A stretch of 10,413 nt of DNA from Myxococcales bacterium. GTDB taxonomy: Bacteria > Myxococcota > Polyangia > Polyangiales > Polyangiaceae. The notes beneath the pieces are model-generated. The model was not told where the DNA came from. It was given only the letters and a program-made list of their open reading frames with translations, and ran no database searches. How positions within the stretch are numbered: position 1 is the first letter of the stretch; each line of letters begins with the position of its first letter. The position numbers were made by a program, and so were the translations under genes. This document shows positions 1 to 6,789 of this stretch, in pieces. The stretch lies in assembly GCA_020430865.1 (NCBI GenBank), contig JAGQIY010000982.1, forward strand, positions 1 through 10,413, given 5' to 3'.

Positions 1-131
1 ACCTCCACGGCACGACGCCAGCACTCCACCGCCAGTTCGACTTCGTTGTGTCCGTAGTGATCCAGGCCCTCAGCCACGAGGGCCTCGGCCAGGGAGGCCG
101 CGTCATGTTGTTCTGCTTCCTCTCGACTCAA
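1..131 (-). CDS. 5' end of a probable TPR-like protein, running off the left edge
   Basis: This is an open minus-strand frame that continues past base 1, so only about the first 43 residues are visible. The text includes AEALVAEGLDHYG and ELAVECWRRAVE. The helix-turn-helix pattern 'aeGldhYg..evelAvecWrrAve' resembles the first repeat of tetratricopeptide-type proteins, and similar openings are common in myxobacterial TPR or regulator proteins (recalled family knowledge). Third positions are mostly G or C (GCG GCC TCC CTG GCC GAG GCC CTC GTG), unlike the intergenic DNA just upstream. I chose a TTG start at 131-129 because GGGGAG (138-143) lies 6 nt upstream. In-frame GTG codons at 155 and further upstream are alternatives but lack a well-placed ribosome-binding site. 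The frame stays open back to a TGA near 235. Function is unknown and the identification rests on one repeat. Confidence 0.5.
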   Translation of the reverse strand, partial: MSREEAEQHDAASLAEALVAEGLDHYGHNEVELAVECWRRAVE

Positions 132-137
132 GGCCAA

Positions 138-143
138 CTCCCC
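138..143 (-). promoter_or_regulatory. Ribosome-binding site of the left-edge gene
   Basis: GGGGAG on the minus strand lies 6 nt before the TTG at 131. It is the only well-spaced Shine-Dalgarno-like sequence in front of this frame and is the reason for choosing a TTG start. Confidence 0.4.
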
Positions 144-246
144 ACGCGAGCGCACCCTCGCAAACGAGCGGCGGCCGCGCCGCCACACACACCAATGGCT
201 TCCCTTGGAGCGCCAGAGGGATTTTGACACTCAGGGAAACGAGCTG

Positions 247-276
247 AGTATTGAACAATCTCATGGGGGAATTCAA
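247..276 (-). promoter_or_regulatory. Candidate sigma-70-like promoter for the left-edge gene
   Basis: On the minus strand TTGAAT (271-276) and AATACT (247-252) are separated by 18 nt. They match four of six consensus bases at each element. They sit in the most A+T-rich patch of the gap and point toward the TPR-like frame that starts about 115 nt downstream. The call rests on similarity alone; high-G+C bacteria often use divergent promoters, so it is weak. Confidence 0.25.
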
Positions 277-532
277 TCCTCTAAGTCTCACACGACTGTC
301 GATTTGGGTTATTTCCCCAGGGTAACATGCCGTGACCGAGCTCTGTGCTGCGGTCTGGGTGGCCATTCCCAGGTGGTTTCGAGCGCGCGCATACGACTCG
401 GCATCGTGGTCGCGGAACGCTGACCTACATTGGCAACGTCGAGTTGTACCGACGAAACGCGATCGCCATAGACGCCTCGTTCCCTCGGCCTCGGCGGTCT
501 GGCGTGATCGGACCTGAACGGACGTAGAAGGT

Positions 533-571
533 CTGTCGCACATCCGACAAGGGCAGATCGGACGCTGACAG
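533..571 (-). terminator. Stem-loop directly after the stop codon of the peptidase/barrel gene
   Basis: Two nt after the TAG stop, the minus strand can fold CTGTC/GACAG, then GCG/TGC (one G-U pair), then TCCGA/TCGGA around a 10-nt loop, with one-base and two-base bulges. That gives about 13 paired positions. There is no T-tract after the stem, so it is either a weak or non-canonical terminator or an mRNA 3'-end stabilising structure. Confidence 0.35.
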
Positions 572-573
572 GA

Positions 574-3500
574 CTATAAGTCGATGCCGAGTTCGGTGTA
601 CGGGGCCCAGGCGCGATCGTAGGTGAGTCGTCGCGCGAGTTGAGTCCGCACGAACCAGGGTAGCCTCCAGAATGCCAGCCGGAATGCGAGAGCAGCGCCC
701 ACGCTGAACGCCGGCTCGTCTCGTTCCGAGACCAGAGCACCGGTGCCGAACAGCTCGAGATCGATCTGCCGCGCGAACAGCCGGGGCAGGAAGCGAAACG
801 TCGCGATGTTTCCCTCGTCGATGATGAGGGGGTAGCGATAGGTCGCCTCGCCAATCACCACGCTCTCGCCATACAGCGCGAGGTCCTCGAAGCCGCGGAG
901 CGGCTCGTAGAATCTGATTCCGGGAGGCAACACACCAGCGCTACGGCCACCACCTCCAGGAGTCTGCAGCACGTCCCTGATGAGGTCGCGCGCTCCCCCG
1001 CCGATCTGCAGCAAGTCCAGGTCCTCGGGTACGCCGACCAGCGCTCGCCCACGAGCGCTCAGGGCAAGCGTGTGGCGAGGCGAAAGCGGAAGCGGGAACA
1101 CCGTGGCCAGCCCCGCGGACGCGTCCTCGACGTCGAAGTCCGCGAACCTCGCCAGATCTCTTGGAAAGAACGTGACGAGGCCATCCAGGAAGAGCCCTCG
1201 GAGCGCGCCCCCGTACGCCGTCGCCTCGAACGCACTCCACGACAGCCCAGCGAACGGACCCGCGAACTGGCGCGCCTCGAGGGTCTCGCGATCCGGTCCG
1301 ATCTCTCGCAGCACGTCGGAGAAGCGGAAGCCCAGCTCGGAACCAAAGCTCCCGTACCAGCTTCCGCGCGCTGACAGCAGGCCGACCGTCTCCCGGGTGC
1401 GCACATCGTCCGTGGCCCCATCGTCCCCTTCATCGAAGCTCGCGTAGTGCTGAAGGTCCAGGTGAATGAACACTGGGGCCAGGCTGGCGTTGATGTAGCT
1501 CAGGAGCCCCGACGGCGCCCCGGCGTCCAGGTTGTACGCTCCGGCCAGCGCATACTCGTGATATCCGAGGCGATCGCCGCCGCGCAACGCGACCCCGTAC
1601 TGCGTGTTCCCTGCAGAACTGACGAACCAGGGCCCCCAGGAGTTCGGCAAGAACAGGCTGTCCAGGGCCGAATAGGCTCGATCGGACTCCACGTGCACCG
1701 GGCGATCGCGTGCTGGCTGCCGTTCCCGAAAGGCAGAAGAAGCGGACACCGAGAGATCTTCGGAAGGTTGTCGATGCCTGACGACGCGCGCCGCAGCCCC
1801 AGGTTTCACTTTGCCTCGCGGAACCCGCACTGGCGAAGGTGTCCAAGCTCTGCGCGCCCTCGCAGCGAGAACGGGGAGGGCTGGTGGTGACGCGACTTCG
1901 GCTTGTTCGAGGTTGAAGCGCCAGCCATCGCGATTCAGGAATCGCACGACCTTGCCGTCGCTCCAGGGCTGGGAAGCCAGGTAGGGGGCCTGAGTGATCG
2001 CTCGATACCTCCCGCTGGCCAGATCGGCGATGTGCGCCTGGGCTACTCCGTGGTCGGTCGCGACGTACACGACCCTGTGCTCGTCCACCCAGCGCCCCTC
2101 GAACACCTGCCCTTGCGGGGCGGGCACGTCCGACAGACGTTCTCCCTCAGCCGAGTAGATGGCCAGACGGATCCCTGCGTCGCTGGCCTCGGTCACCAGG
2201 AGTCGATCCCCGGCGGGAGACACGACTGGGTTCACCAGGTAATGCCTGGGCGCCGGCGAGGTCAGCCGCACGCGACGTGCGGTGCGCAGACTGGTGCGCG
2301 CGAGGACGTATGCATCCCCGACGGCGATGGAGTGGAAATACCAGAGCCCATCTGGGCTCACCGACCCCCCAGGACCGCCGAGATCGGCACGCACCTGAGA
2401 CAAGGTGTCCGCTGCCAAGTCGAAGCGCATCAGTCGAGAGACTTGGCGCGTCGCGCCGCGGTCCACTGCGGTGAAGTACACATGGCGCTCATCCGCCGAG
2501 AACGAGAGACCGCTGATCAGGTTTACGTTCGGCGTGGACAGCGCACGCCCCGGCAACACGTCGGTCAGCTGCCGGGAAACGACGGTCGACCCAGCTCGCA
2601 CGACTCGCAAGGTCAGAGGCTGGTCGACGTCAACCGTCACGAACACCTCGCCTCCAGCTGGCCCCCGAGCCCAGCGGACGGCAGCCCCCAGCTGGTGCAC
2701 CAGACGCTGCCCCGGAGGTCGTTTCCTTGCGGGCAATCTCCGCTTCAGGTCGCGAGCGAAGTCGTCCAGGAGCTCGCTCAGCGACTTGCCGTAGACGCTC
2801 TTGAAGATGCCGCTGACGTCGAACACCGGGACCACCTGTCGCCCCTGCTTTCGCACGACCTGCCACAGGCGTCGTTCCCCGTAGCTGCGCGCGAGGTAGT
2901 CGACGAAGAAGGCTCCGAACAGGTAGTGCCCGAACGACACCCTGCGACTGAACTCGCTCAGCAGACCGCCGTCGACGCTCCCCTCTTGCTGCAGACCAGC
3001 CGCCAGGAAGCCCTCGAAGTAGCGACTGCCGAGTCGCCCGCTGCCGCCTTGGAGTCTGGTTTCGTAGTACACGGCGAGCCCCTCGAAGAACCACGGATCG
3101 AGCCCAATTTGCGGCGTGTACAGATCGCCGAAGACCGCGTGCAACGCACCCGGGAAGCCTCCGATCTGCTGCACCTGCACGTAGTGGGTCATCTCGTGGC
3201 AACCGATGATCCCGGCGTCCGGCGGCAGGTTCAGCATCAGGAAGAAGTCGCTGGTCTGATGCGTCGGGATCACGCCGATCGGCTCCCGGCCGATGGGCGG
3301 CACCACGAACGCGTTGTTGAACGAGACGTCCGGTAGCACCAGGACGGCCTTCTCGTCACTCGCTCCGCCCTCGATCAAGGCGCGAGCCATCAGTTCCTCC
3401 CGGCAATACTCAGCGCGGCGTGCGAAGCGCAGCGCCTGGGCTCGCTTGCCCTGGGGGTAGAGCACGATCAGCGAGTCGGTCTCCAGCTCACGCATGGAGT

Positions 3501-3639
3501 CCCGCGCGAGCTGCGCCGACACGTCCGAAAACGGGTAGCGCGGCGTCGCTCGAGTGCAGCCGACGGCCCACGCGCAGCTCGCGACGACCGCGGCCTGCCA
3601 GATACTGGAGAAGCCTCGTCGGCGGCGAGCGGGTGTCAC
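574..3639 (-). CDS. Secreted HExxH metallopeptidase / TolB-like propeller / D15-type outer-membrane barrel protein
   Basis: A predicted 1021-residue envelope protein with three parts. The N-terminus has an RRRR n-region, a hydrophobic stretch and AVGC with Cys28, so it is a possible lipoprotein signal. Residues about 100-200 hold a gluzincin-like zinc site: HEMTH (His148, Glu149, His152), then WFFEGLAVYYE with Glu186 as the likely third ligand. Residues about 312-582 contain repeated 'SPDG/SADE.hvyF' strands typical of TolB/PD40 propellers. After a Pro/Arg-rich linker, YSALDSLFLPNSW opens a C-terminal barrel (about 677-1021). The barrel carries LRGF (914-917), equivalent to the (V/L)RGF loop motif of BamA/D15 proteins, and ends in amphipathic strands. 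The start is uncertain: an in-frame GTG at 3678 adds 13 residues. I prefer the GTG at 3639 because it gives a normal signal peptide; neither has a good ribosome-binding site. The gene follows the 193-aa gene closely (91 nt, or 52 from the longer start). The substrate is unknown. Confidence 0.8.
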   Translation of the reverse strand: MTPARRRRGFSSIWQAAVVASCAWAVGCTRATPRYPFSDVSAQLARDSMRELETDSLIVLYPQGKRAQALRFARRAEYCREELMARALIEGGASDEKAVLVLPDVSFNNAFVVPPIGREPIGVIPTHQTSDFFLMLNLPPDAGIIGCHEMTHYVQVQQIGGFPGALHAVFGDLYTPQIGLDPWFFEGLAVYYETRLQGGSGRLGSRYFEGFLAAGLQQEGSVDGGLLSEFSRRVSFGHYLFGAFFVDYLARSYGERRLWQVVRKQGRQVVPVFDVSGIFKSVYGKSLSELLDDFARDLKRRLPARKRPPGQRLVHQLGAAVRWARGPAGGEVFVTVDVDQPLTLRVVRAGSTVVSRQLTDVLPGRALSTPNVNLISGLSFSADERHVYFTAVDRGATRQVSRLMRFDLAADTLSQVRADLGGPGGSVSPDGLWYFHSIAVGDAYVLARTSLRTARRVRLTSPAPRHYLVNPVVSPAGDRLLVTEASDAGIRLAIYSAEGERLSDVPAPQGQVFEGRWVDEHRVVYVATDHGVAQAHIADLASGRYRAITQAPYLASQPWSDGKVVRFLNRDGWRFNLEQAEVASPPALPVLAARARRAWTPSPVRVPRGKVKPGAAARVVRHRQPSEDLSVSASSAFRERQPARDRPVHVESDRAYSALDSLFLPNSWGPWFVSSAGNTQYGVALRGGDRLGYHEYALAGAYNLDAGAPSGLLSYINASLAPVFIHLDLQHYASFDEGDDGATDDVRTRETVGLLSARGSWYGSFGSELGFRFSDVLREIGPDRETLEARQFAGPFAGLSWSAFEATAYGGALRGLFLDGLVTFFPRDLARFADFDVEDASAGLATVFPLPLSPRHTLALSARGRALVGVPEDLDLLQIGGGARDLIRDVLQTPGGGGRSAGVLPPGIRFYEPLRGFEDLALYGESVVIGEATYRYPLIIDEGNIATFRFLPRLFARQIDLELFGTGALVSERDEPAFSVGAALAFRLAFWRLPWFVRTQLARRLTYDRAWAPYTELGIDL

Positions 3640-3730
3640 CGAGCATGCATACGGGAGTCGGAGCAGCAGGTCCAGCACGCCACCAGCGCCCGGCGATCAG
3701 CGCGCCCAGGACGAGTCGGTGGCCTTCACG

Positions 3731-4312
3731 CTAGTTCAGGGTCGCGAGCAGGCGCCGACCGAGCTCGTCGAGTTCCCGTCGCTGCTCACTCACGTCGTCG
3801 GTCACCACGACCTTGGTGTCGCGGATTGCAATGACCAACGCGTCCTGCTCGCTACCGGACTCGGGGGCGCTTCGCTCGAGATCGTCAGCAGCAGCCTTGA
3901 GCTGCGTCTCTGCGAGCCCAAAGTTTCGTTTCCCCAAGGATAAAGTGGCCTGATAGAGGCTGGCCAGGGCCTTGAGCTGGAGCGCGCGACTCCGCTCTTC
4001 CCCCAGTTCGCTCTTCAGTGCTTGCGTCTGTCGCTGCTGTCCGGCCGCCTGGGCTTCCGCAGCCTGCTCCACCCGCTCACGCTCGAGTCCAGCGTCGTAG
4101 CGCCCGATGCCGTACGCGATGAACAGCCCAGCCAGCACGCCGCACGCGCCCGCCACGATCCACAGCGGCTTTCGGTTCCCATTCGCTCGGGGCACGTCGC
4201 TCGCACTGGCCGCCGGTGCACGCGGAGACTCATCACGGGCCTCTCCGCGAGGATCCGTACTGGACATCACTCGGTGCTGGTTCTTGACCCGGGGTAGCGC
4301 GCGCTCGAACAA
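3731..4312 (-). CDS. Single-pass membrane protein with a coiled-coil periplasmic domain (unknown family)
   Basis: 193 residues. A polar N-terminal tail (1-48) leads to one transmembrane helix (about 50-69, PLWIVAGACGVLAGLFIAYG). A Glu/Gln/Ala-rich helix (about 74-115) with coiled-coil character follows, then a helical domain with SLYQATLSLGKRNFGLAE and a C-terminal RRELDELGRRLLATLN. The helical repeat around 115-145 faintly recalls a TPR hairpin, but no family is recognised. The likely topology is N-in with the large domain in the periplasm. The start is TTG at 4312, chosen because AGGAGG lies 4 nt upstream; an ATG at 4267 (residue 16) is the main alternative but has no comparable site. Its ribosome-binding site lies inside an inverted repeat. 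The peptidase/barrel gene follows within 100 nt, so the two may be co-transcribed and act together in the envelope (inference). Confidence 0.7.
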   Translation of the reverse strand: MFERALPRVKNQHRVMSSTDPRGEARDESPRAPAASASDVPRANGNRKPLWIVAGACGVLAGLFIAYGIGRYDAGLERERVEQAAEAQAAGQQRQTQALKSELGEERSRALQLKALASLYQATLSLGKRNFGLAETQLKAAADDLERSAPESGSEQDALVIAIRDTKVVVTDDVSEQRRELDELGRRLLATLN

Positions 4313-4313
4313 G

Positions 4314-4339
4314 TAGCCTCCTGTGGGAGGGGCAGGCTA
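4314..4339 (-). promoter_or_regulatory. Inverted repeat that can hide the ribosome-binding site of the 193-aa gene
   Basis: On the minus strand CCTCC-CACA-GGAGG is a perfect 5-bp hairpin whose 3' arm is the Shine-Dalgarno sequence (4317-4321). An alternative pairing, TAGCCT (4334-4339) with AGGCTA (4314-4319), encloses the same site. Either fold would block ribosome access to the TTG start at 4312. Regulation by this structure is an inference; a chance dyad is possible in G+C-rich DNA. Confidence 0.4.
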
Positions 4340-4384
4340 GGCGACGCGCTCGACGCGGGCCAAGTTCATGGCCGGAAATGCAGC

Positions 4385-4415
4385 GAGACGCACCGGGACC
4401 TGCCTGGTGCGTCTC
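4385..4415 (-). terminator. Strong hairpin after the 147-aa gene, likely terminator or attenuator
   Basis: A perfect 10-bp inverted repeat, GAGACGCACC / GGTGCGTCTC, with an 11-nt loop that can add a GG/CC pairing. It begins 21 nt after the stop of the 147-aa gene. On the minus strand the stem is followed by GCTGCATTTCC, so only a short, delayed T-run is present. It separates the 147-aa gene from the 193-aa gene and would limit read-through between them. Confidence 0.55.
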
Positions 4416-4436
4416 TGGGGACCGCTCGATGCGGCG

Positions 4437-4880
4437 CTACTTGAGAGCGCCGGTGATGTCGCTGGCGATGTTGTCGAGATCGGAGGCCTGCTTCTTGGCC
4501 GCCTTGCCGCTGACGGGCGCCTTCGCGGCCCCACCCGAAGGAGTACCGCCAGAAGGCGCTTCTGCGCGCTTCTCCTCCTCTTCCTTTTCACGCTTCGCAG
4601 CCTCCGCGGCAGCCTTCTCCTTGGCCGCTTCTTCATCGGCGATGCTCAACCCCTTTCGCGTCAGCTCGAGGTGCTTCTTGAGCTCCTCGGGGGTCATCTT
4701 GCTCGTGTCCACCGGCGCCGCGATCGCGGCGTTGGGATCCTCCTCAGGGACCTTGCTCGCGCCCACCACCTTGATCATCACGAACGCGATGACGCACACG
4801 GCCAAGAAGCCTGCGCCCGCTGCGATGTAAACCGGCTTGACCCCCTTGGTCGGGATCGCATCCAAGTCTTCGTCCGACAT
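4437..4880 (-). CDS. Small single-pass membrane protein with a charged Lys/Glu/Ala helix (unknown family)
   Basis: 147 residues starting MSDEDLDAIPTKG. One transmembrane helix (about 17-40) is followed by a short linker, a charged helical stretch (about 62-107, KMTPEELKKHLELTRKG then AAKEKAAAEAAKREKEEEE), a Gly/Ser/Pro/Ala-rich segment (108-128) and a short C-terminal motif ASDLDNIASDITGALK. The N-in, TM, long charged periplasmic arm layout resembles TonB- or TolA-like spacer proteins, but there is no TonB C-terminal domain, so no function is assigned. The ATG start is supported by AAGGAG 4-5 nt upstream. The gene is separated from motB by about 355 nt and followed by a strong hairpin, so it is probably its own transcription unit. 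Confidence 0.75.
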   Translation of the reverse strand: MSDEDLDAIPTKGVKPVYIAAGAGFLAVCVIAFVMIKVVGASKVPEEDPNAAIAAPVDTSKMTPEELKKHLELTRKGLSIADEEAAKEKAAAEAAKREKEEEEKRAEAPSGGTPSGGAAKAPVSGKAAKKQASDLDNIASDITGALK

Positions 4881-5235
4881 GCTGCTCCTTCGAATCGTCC
4901 TTATGCGCTGCGGAGGCAGAGGTGTGCGCTTCGTGCGCCGACCCGCCTCCCGCGAGCCTTCTCGGTTGTGGTCAGGCGGACCCTGACCCCATCATCTTGA
5001 TGCCCTGCCCTCGAGCGACGAAGCCAAGAATACGAGATTGTCGGCGTCGGCGCATGCTCTCTGGGCCATCAAACGGGCTTGGCGTCTCTCTCGGCGGGTA
5101 GGGCCAGCCCCGGATAGCTCCCGGACTGGATCGCAGTTAGTTAGGTGTCTGCCCGGGTCCTTTTCGATCAATCCCGAGATGTGACGCACGACTGCAGCAG
5201 AAAGTTCTGTCTCTGTTGCCTCACCCGAGCGCACC
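4881..5235. other. Intergenic region of 355 nt between motB and the 147-aa gene
   Basis: No gene is supported here. The only sizeable minus-strand frame (80 codons, GTG at 5234) has mixed third positions quite unlike its neighbours and no recognisable text. The stretch 5010-5235 is less G+C-rich than the genes. The clearest structure is a perfect dyad, GGTCAGG (4970-4976) / CCTGACC (4982-4988), about 90 nt before the 147-aa start. The promoter of the 147-aa gene should lie here, but no convincing -35/-10 pair stands out. Confidence 0.5.
4970..4988. promoter_or_regulatory. 7-bp perfect inverted repeat upstream of the 147-aa gene
   Basis: GGTCAGG and CCTGACC are separated by 5 nt. The element lies roughly 90 nt before the ATG at 4880, a position that would suit an operator or a leader hairpin. 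There is no T-tract on either strand, so an intrinsic terminator is less likely. Confidence 0.3.
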
Positions 5236-6000
5236 TCAGGGGAGAGTGTAGGCGGCAGCCGGGTCGTTCTGGAACTGAGGTGGGTTCTCGAAGATGAACT
5301 CGACGCGGCGGTTCCTGGCGCGCGCTTTTGCGGTGTCCGTCTGGTCCAGGGGTTGTTTGTCAGCGTAGCCCGCGACCTTCAGTCGACTCGGAGCCACGTG
5401 CTGGTGGTCCACCAGTTCGCGCAGGACAGCGATCGAACGCGCGGTCGAGAGCTCCCAGTTCGACGGGAAGCGAGCGCTGCTGATGGGGCGATCGTCGGTG
5501 TGCCCTTCGATCGAGAGCACCCCCTTGAACTTCGAGAACCGCCCCACCACCACCTGGATCACCTTCGAGGAGTCCTTGCGAAGTCGATCCGACGCCGTGT
5601 CGAACAGCACCGTGTCAGTCACGCGTAGCACCACGCCTCGCTCCGTCTCCGCGACCTCGATCAAGTGCTCGGCGTTCTGCTGTCGTACGAATCGCATCAC
5701 CTTCGCCTTCACCCGCCCCTTGGTCGGCGATGTGCCCTCCGCCTCGGATGGCGCGACGCTCGGCGTCTCGCTGATCTCCACCGCGGAGGTGGTCATGCCT
5801 TCGAAGTCACCATCCACCTTGAAGGTCACGCCCAAGGCGTCCTTGACGGAGCCGAGTGCCACGCGGAACTGCTTCACGTCCATGTTCGCGAACGAGAGCA
5901 GGAGCACGAAGAACGTCAGCAGCAACGTACACAGGTCGGAGAAGGTCGCCATCCAGGCGGGCGCGCCTTCTTCACACTCGCATGCGCTCTCCTCTTCCAT
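5236..6000 (-). CDS. motB: Flagellar motor stator protein MotB (PomB-like)
   Basis: 254 residues. MotB anchors the stator to peptidoglycan and carries the ion-binding aspartate, working with MotA in a transmembrane channel. The N-terminus CECEEGAPAWMATFSDL matches the PomB-type opening (C-x-C, then W-M-x-T-F-x-D-L). Asp22 at the start of the single transmembrane helix (22-38, ending FFVLLLSFANMD) is the expected ion-carrying residue, and the following DVKQF region is the plug. Residues about 130-238 form an OmpA-like peptidoglycan-binding domain with VLFDTASDRL, IEGHTDDRP, NWELSTARS and NRRVEFIF. The length is on the short side of MotB proteins but all parts are present. The start overlaps the motA stop (TAATG), with AGGAGG 7 nt upstream, which indicates coupled translation. 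An ExbD/TolR assignment is unlikely because of the OmpA domain and close MotA partner. Confidence 0.93.
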   Translation of the reverse strand: MEEESACECEEGAPAWMATFSDLCTLLLTFFVLLLSFANMDVKQFRVALGSVKDALGVTFKVDGDFEGMTTSAVEISETPSVAPSEAEGTSPTKGRVKAKVMRFVRQQNAEHLIEVAETERGVVLRVTDTVLFDTASDRLRKDSSKVIQVVVGRFSKFKGVLSIEGHTDDRPISSARFPSNWELSTARSIAVLRELVDHQHVAPSRLKVAGYADKQPLDQTDTAKARARNRRVEFIFENPPQFQNDPAAAYTLP

Positions 6001-6758
6001 TACGCGGCCTCCTGCTCTCGATGCTTGGGCGCGAGGCGCGCCTCGAGGCGGTCCTTGATCACCGCGGCGTTGTGGCCCTTCACGATCGAGTCGATACCCT
6101 CGATGACCACCTTCATGTTGGCCGACTCTTCCGAGGAGCGTCTGTCGAGCTTCTCCGCGATCGGGATGCAGATGATGTTGGCGAGGATCGCGCCGTAGAG
6201 CGTGGTCAACAGGGCGACGGCCATGGCCGGACCGATCGCCGATGGGTCATCGAGCGCTTGGAGCATTTGCACCAGACCGATCAGCGTACCGATCATGCCC
6301 ATGGCGGGAGCCATGGCACCGATGAACTTGAACAGCTTCACTCCGCGGCTATGGCGCTCCGACATGGCGACCAGCTCGGCGCTCAAGGTCTCACGGATCT
6401 CTTCCCTGGGGATGCCGTCGACGGCCATGCGCAGGCCCTTCTGCAGGAACGTGTCCTCCACCTTCTTGTTCTCGAGGGCGAGGATCCCTTCACGGCGCGC
6501 GGCGTTGGAGAGCTCCAGGATGACCTTGATCGTCTCCGAGGCCTTCCCGCCCTTGGTCTTGAACGCGTTCTTGGCGACGCTGAACGCCGCCTTCACGTTC
6601 TGCATGCTCTCCATGATGAGCGTGACGGCGATCGAGCCCCCGAAGACGATCATCATACTCGGCGGGTCGATGAACGGCCCCAGGGAGCCGCTCATCAGGA
6701 TCGAGCCGAGGATCAGGCCGAACCCAAGAATGATACCTATGAGTGTTGCAGGATCCAC
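6000..6758 (-). CDS. motA: Flagellar motor stator protein MotA (PomA-like)
   Basis: 252 residues with four transmembrane helices (about 5-22, 33-50, 143-165, 175-198) and a large cytoplasmic loop. MotA pairs with MotB to couple ion flow to flagellar rotation. Signature text includes MDPATLIGI, APAMGMIGTLIGLV and IGPAMAVALLTTLYGAIL, the last nearly identical to Vibrio PomA. Arg89 and Glu96 in NAARREGILALE match the loop charges that contact FliG. Thr158, Thr185 and Thr186 occupy the positions linked to Na+ conduction in PomA (recalled literature), so Na+ coupling is plausible but not proven. The start is GTG at 6758 with GGAG 8 nt upstream. Only 31 nt separate it from the upstream phosphatase-isomerase gene, so motAB may be read from the sugar operon. 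An ExbB/TolQ assignment is excluded by the PomA-like text and partner. Confidence 0.94.
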   Translation of the reverse strand: MDPATLIGIILGFGLILGSILMSGSLGPFIDPPSMMIVFGGSIAVTLIMESMQNVKAAFSVAKNAFKTKGGKASETIKVILELSNAARREGILALENKKVEDTFLQKGLRMAVDGIPREEIRETLSAELVAMSERHSRGVKLFKFIGAMAPAMGMIGTLIGLVQMLQALDDPSAIGPAMAVALLTTLYGAILANIICIPIAEKLDRRSSEESANMKVVIEGIDSIVKGHNAAVIKDRLEARLAPKHREQEAA

Positions 6759-6789
6759 GGTGCGTGCTCCAAGCGATGTGCCGGACTAA

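Larger units (their letters stand above)
156..573. other. Intergenic region of about 420 nt with operator-like inverted repeats
   Basis: No frame here has convincing codon bias or recognisable protein text, and no tRNA cloverleaf was seen. The part around 220-320 is clearly richer in A+T than its surroundings. Visible motifs are an inverted repeat ACTCAG (229-234) / CTGAGT (244-249), an imperfect 17-bp dyad GGTAAC-ATGCC-GTGACC (321-337), a plus-strand TTGACA (224-229), and a stem-loop at the right end beside the peptidase gene stop. The layout suits a regulated promoter for the left-edge gene. Confidence 0.5.

Noticed and set aside
330..540. Possible tRNA or small RNA suggested by GGTTTCGAGC-like and CGTCG/CGACG segments
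   Set aside because: No cloverleaf could be assembled and the stems are short, as expected by chance.
309..854. Minus-strand frames across the left intergenic region (103-543 and 309-854)
   Set aside because: No protein motifs, Arg/Ser-rich shadow composition, and partial overlap with the barrel gene end in another frame.
1903..3336. 477-codon plus-strand frame opposite the peptidase/barrel gene
   Set aside because: Antisense to a gene with clear domains; long open antisense frames are expected in G+C-rich DNA and the translated text matches nothing.
4992..5234. 80-codon minus-strand frame starting GTG just after the motB stop
   Set aside because: Third positions are mixed, unlike the strong G/C bias of all neighbours; no motif, no ribosome-binding site and implausible composition.
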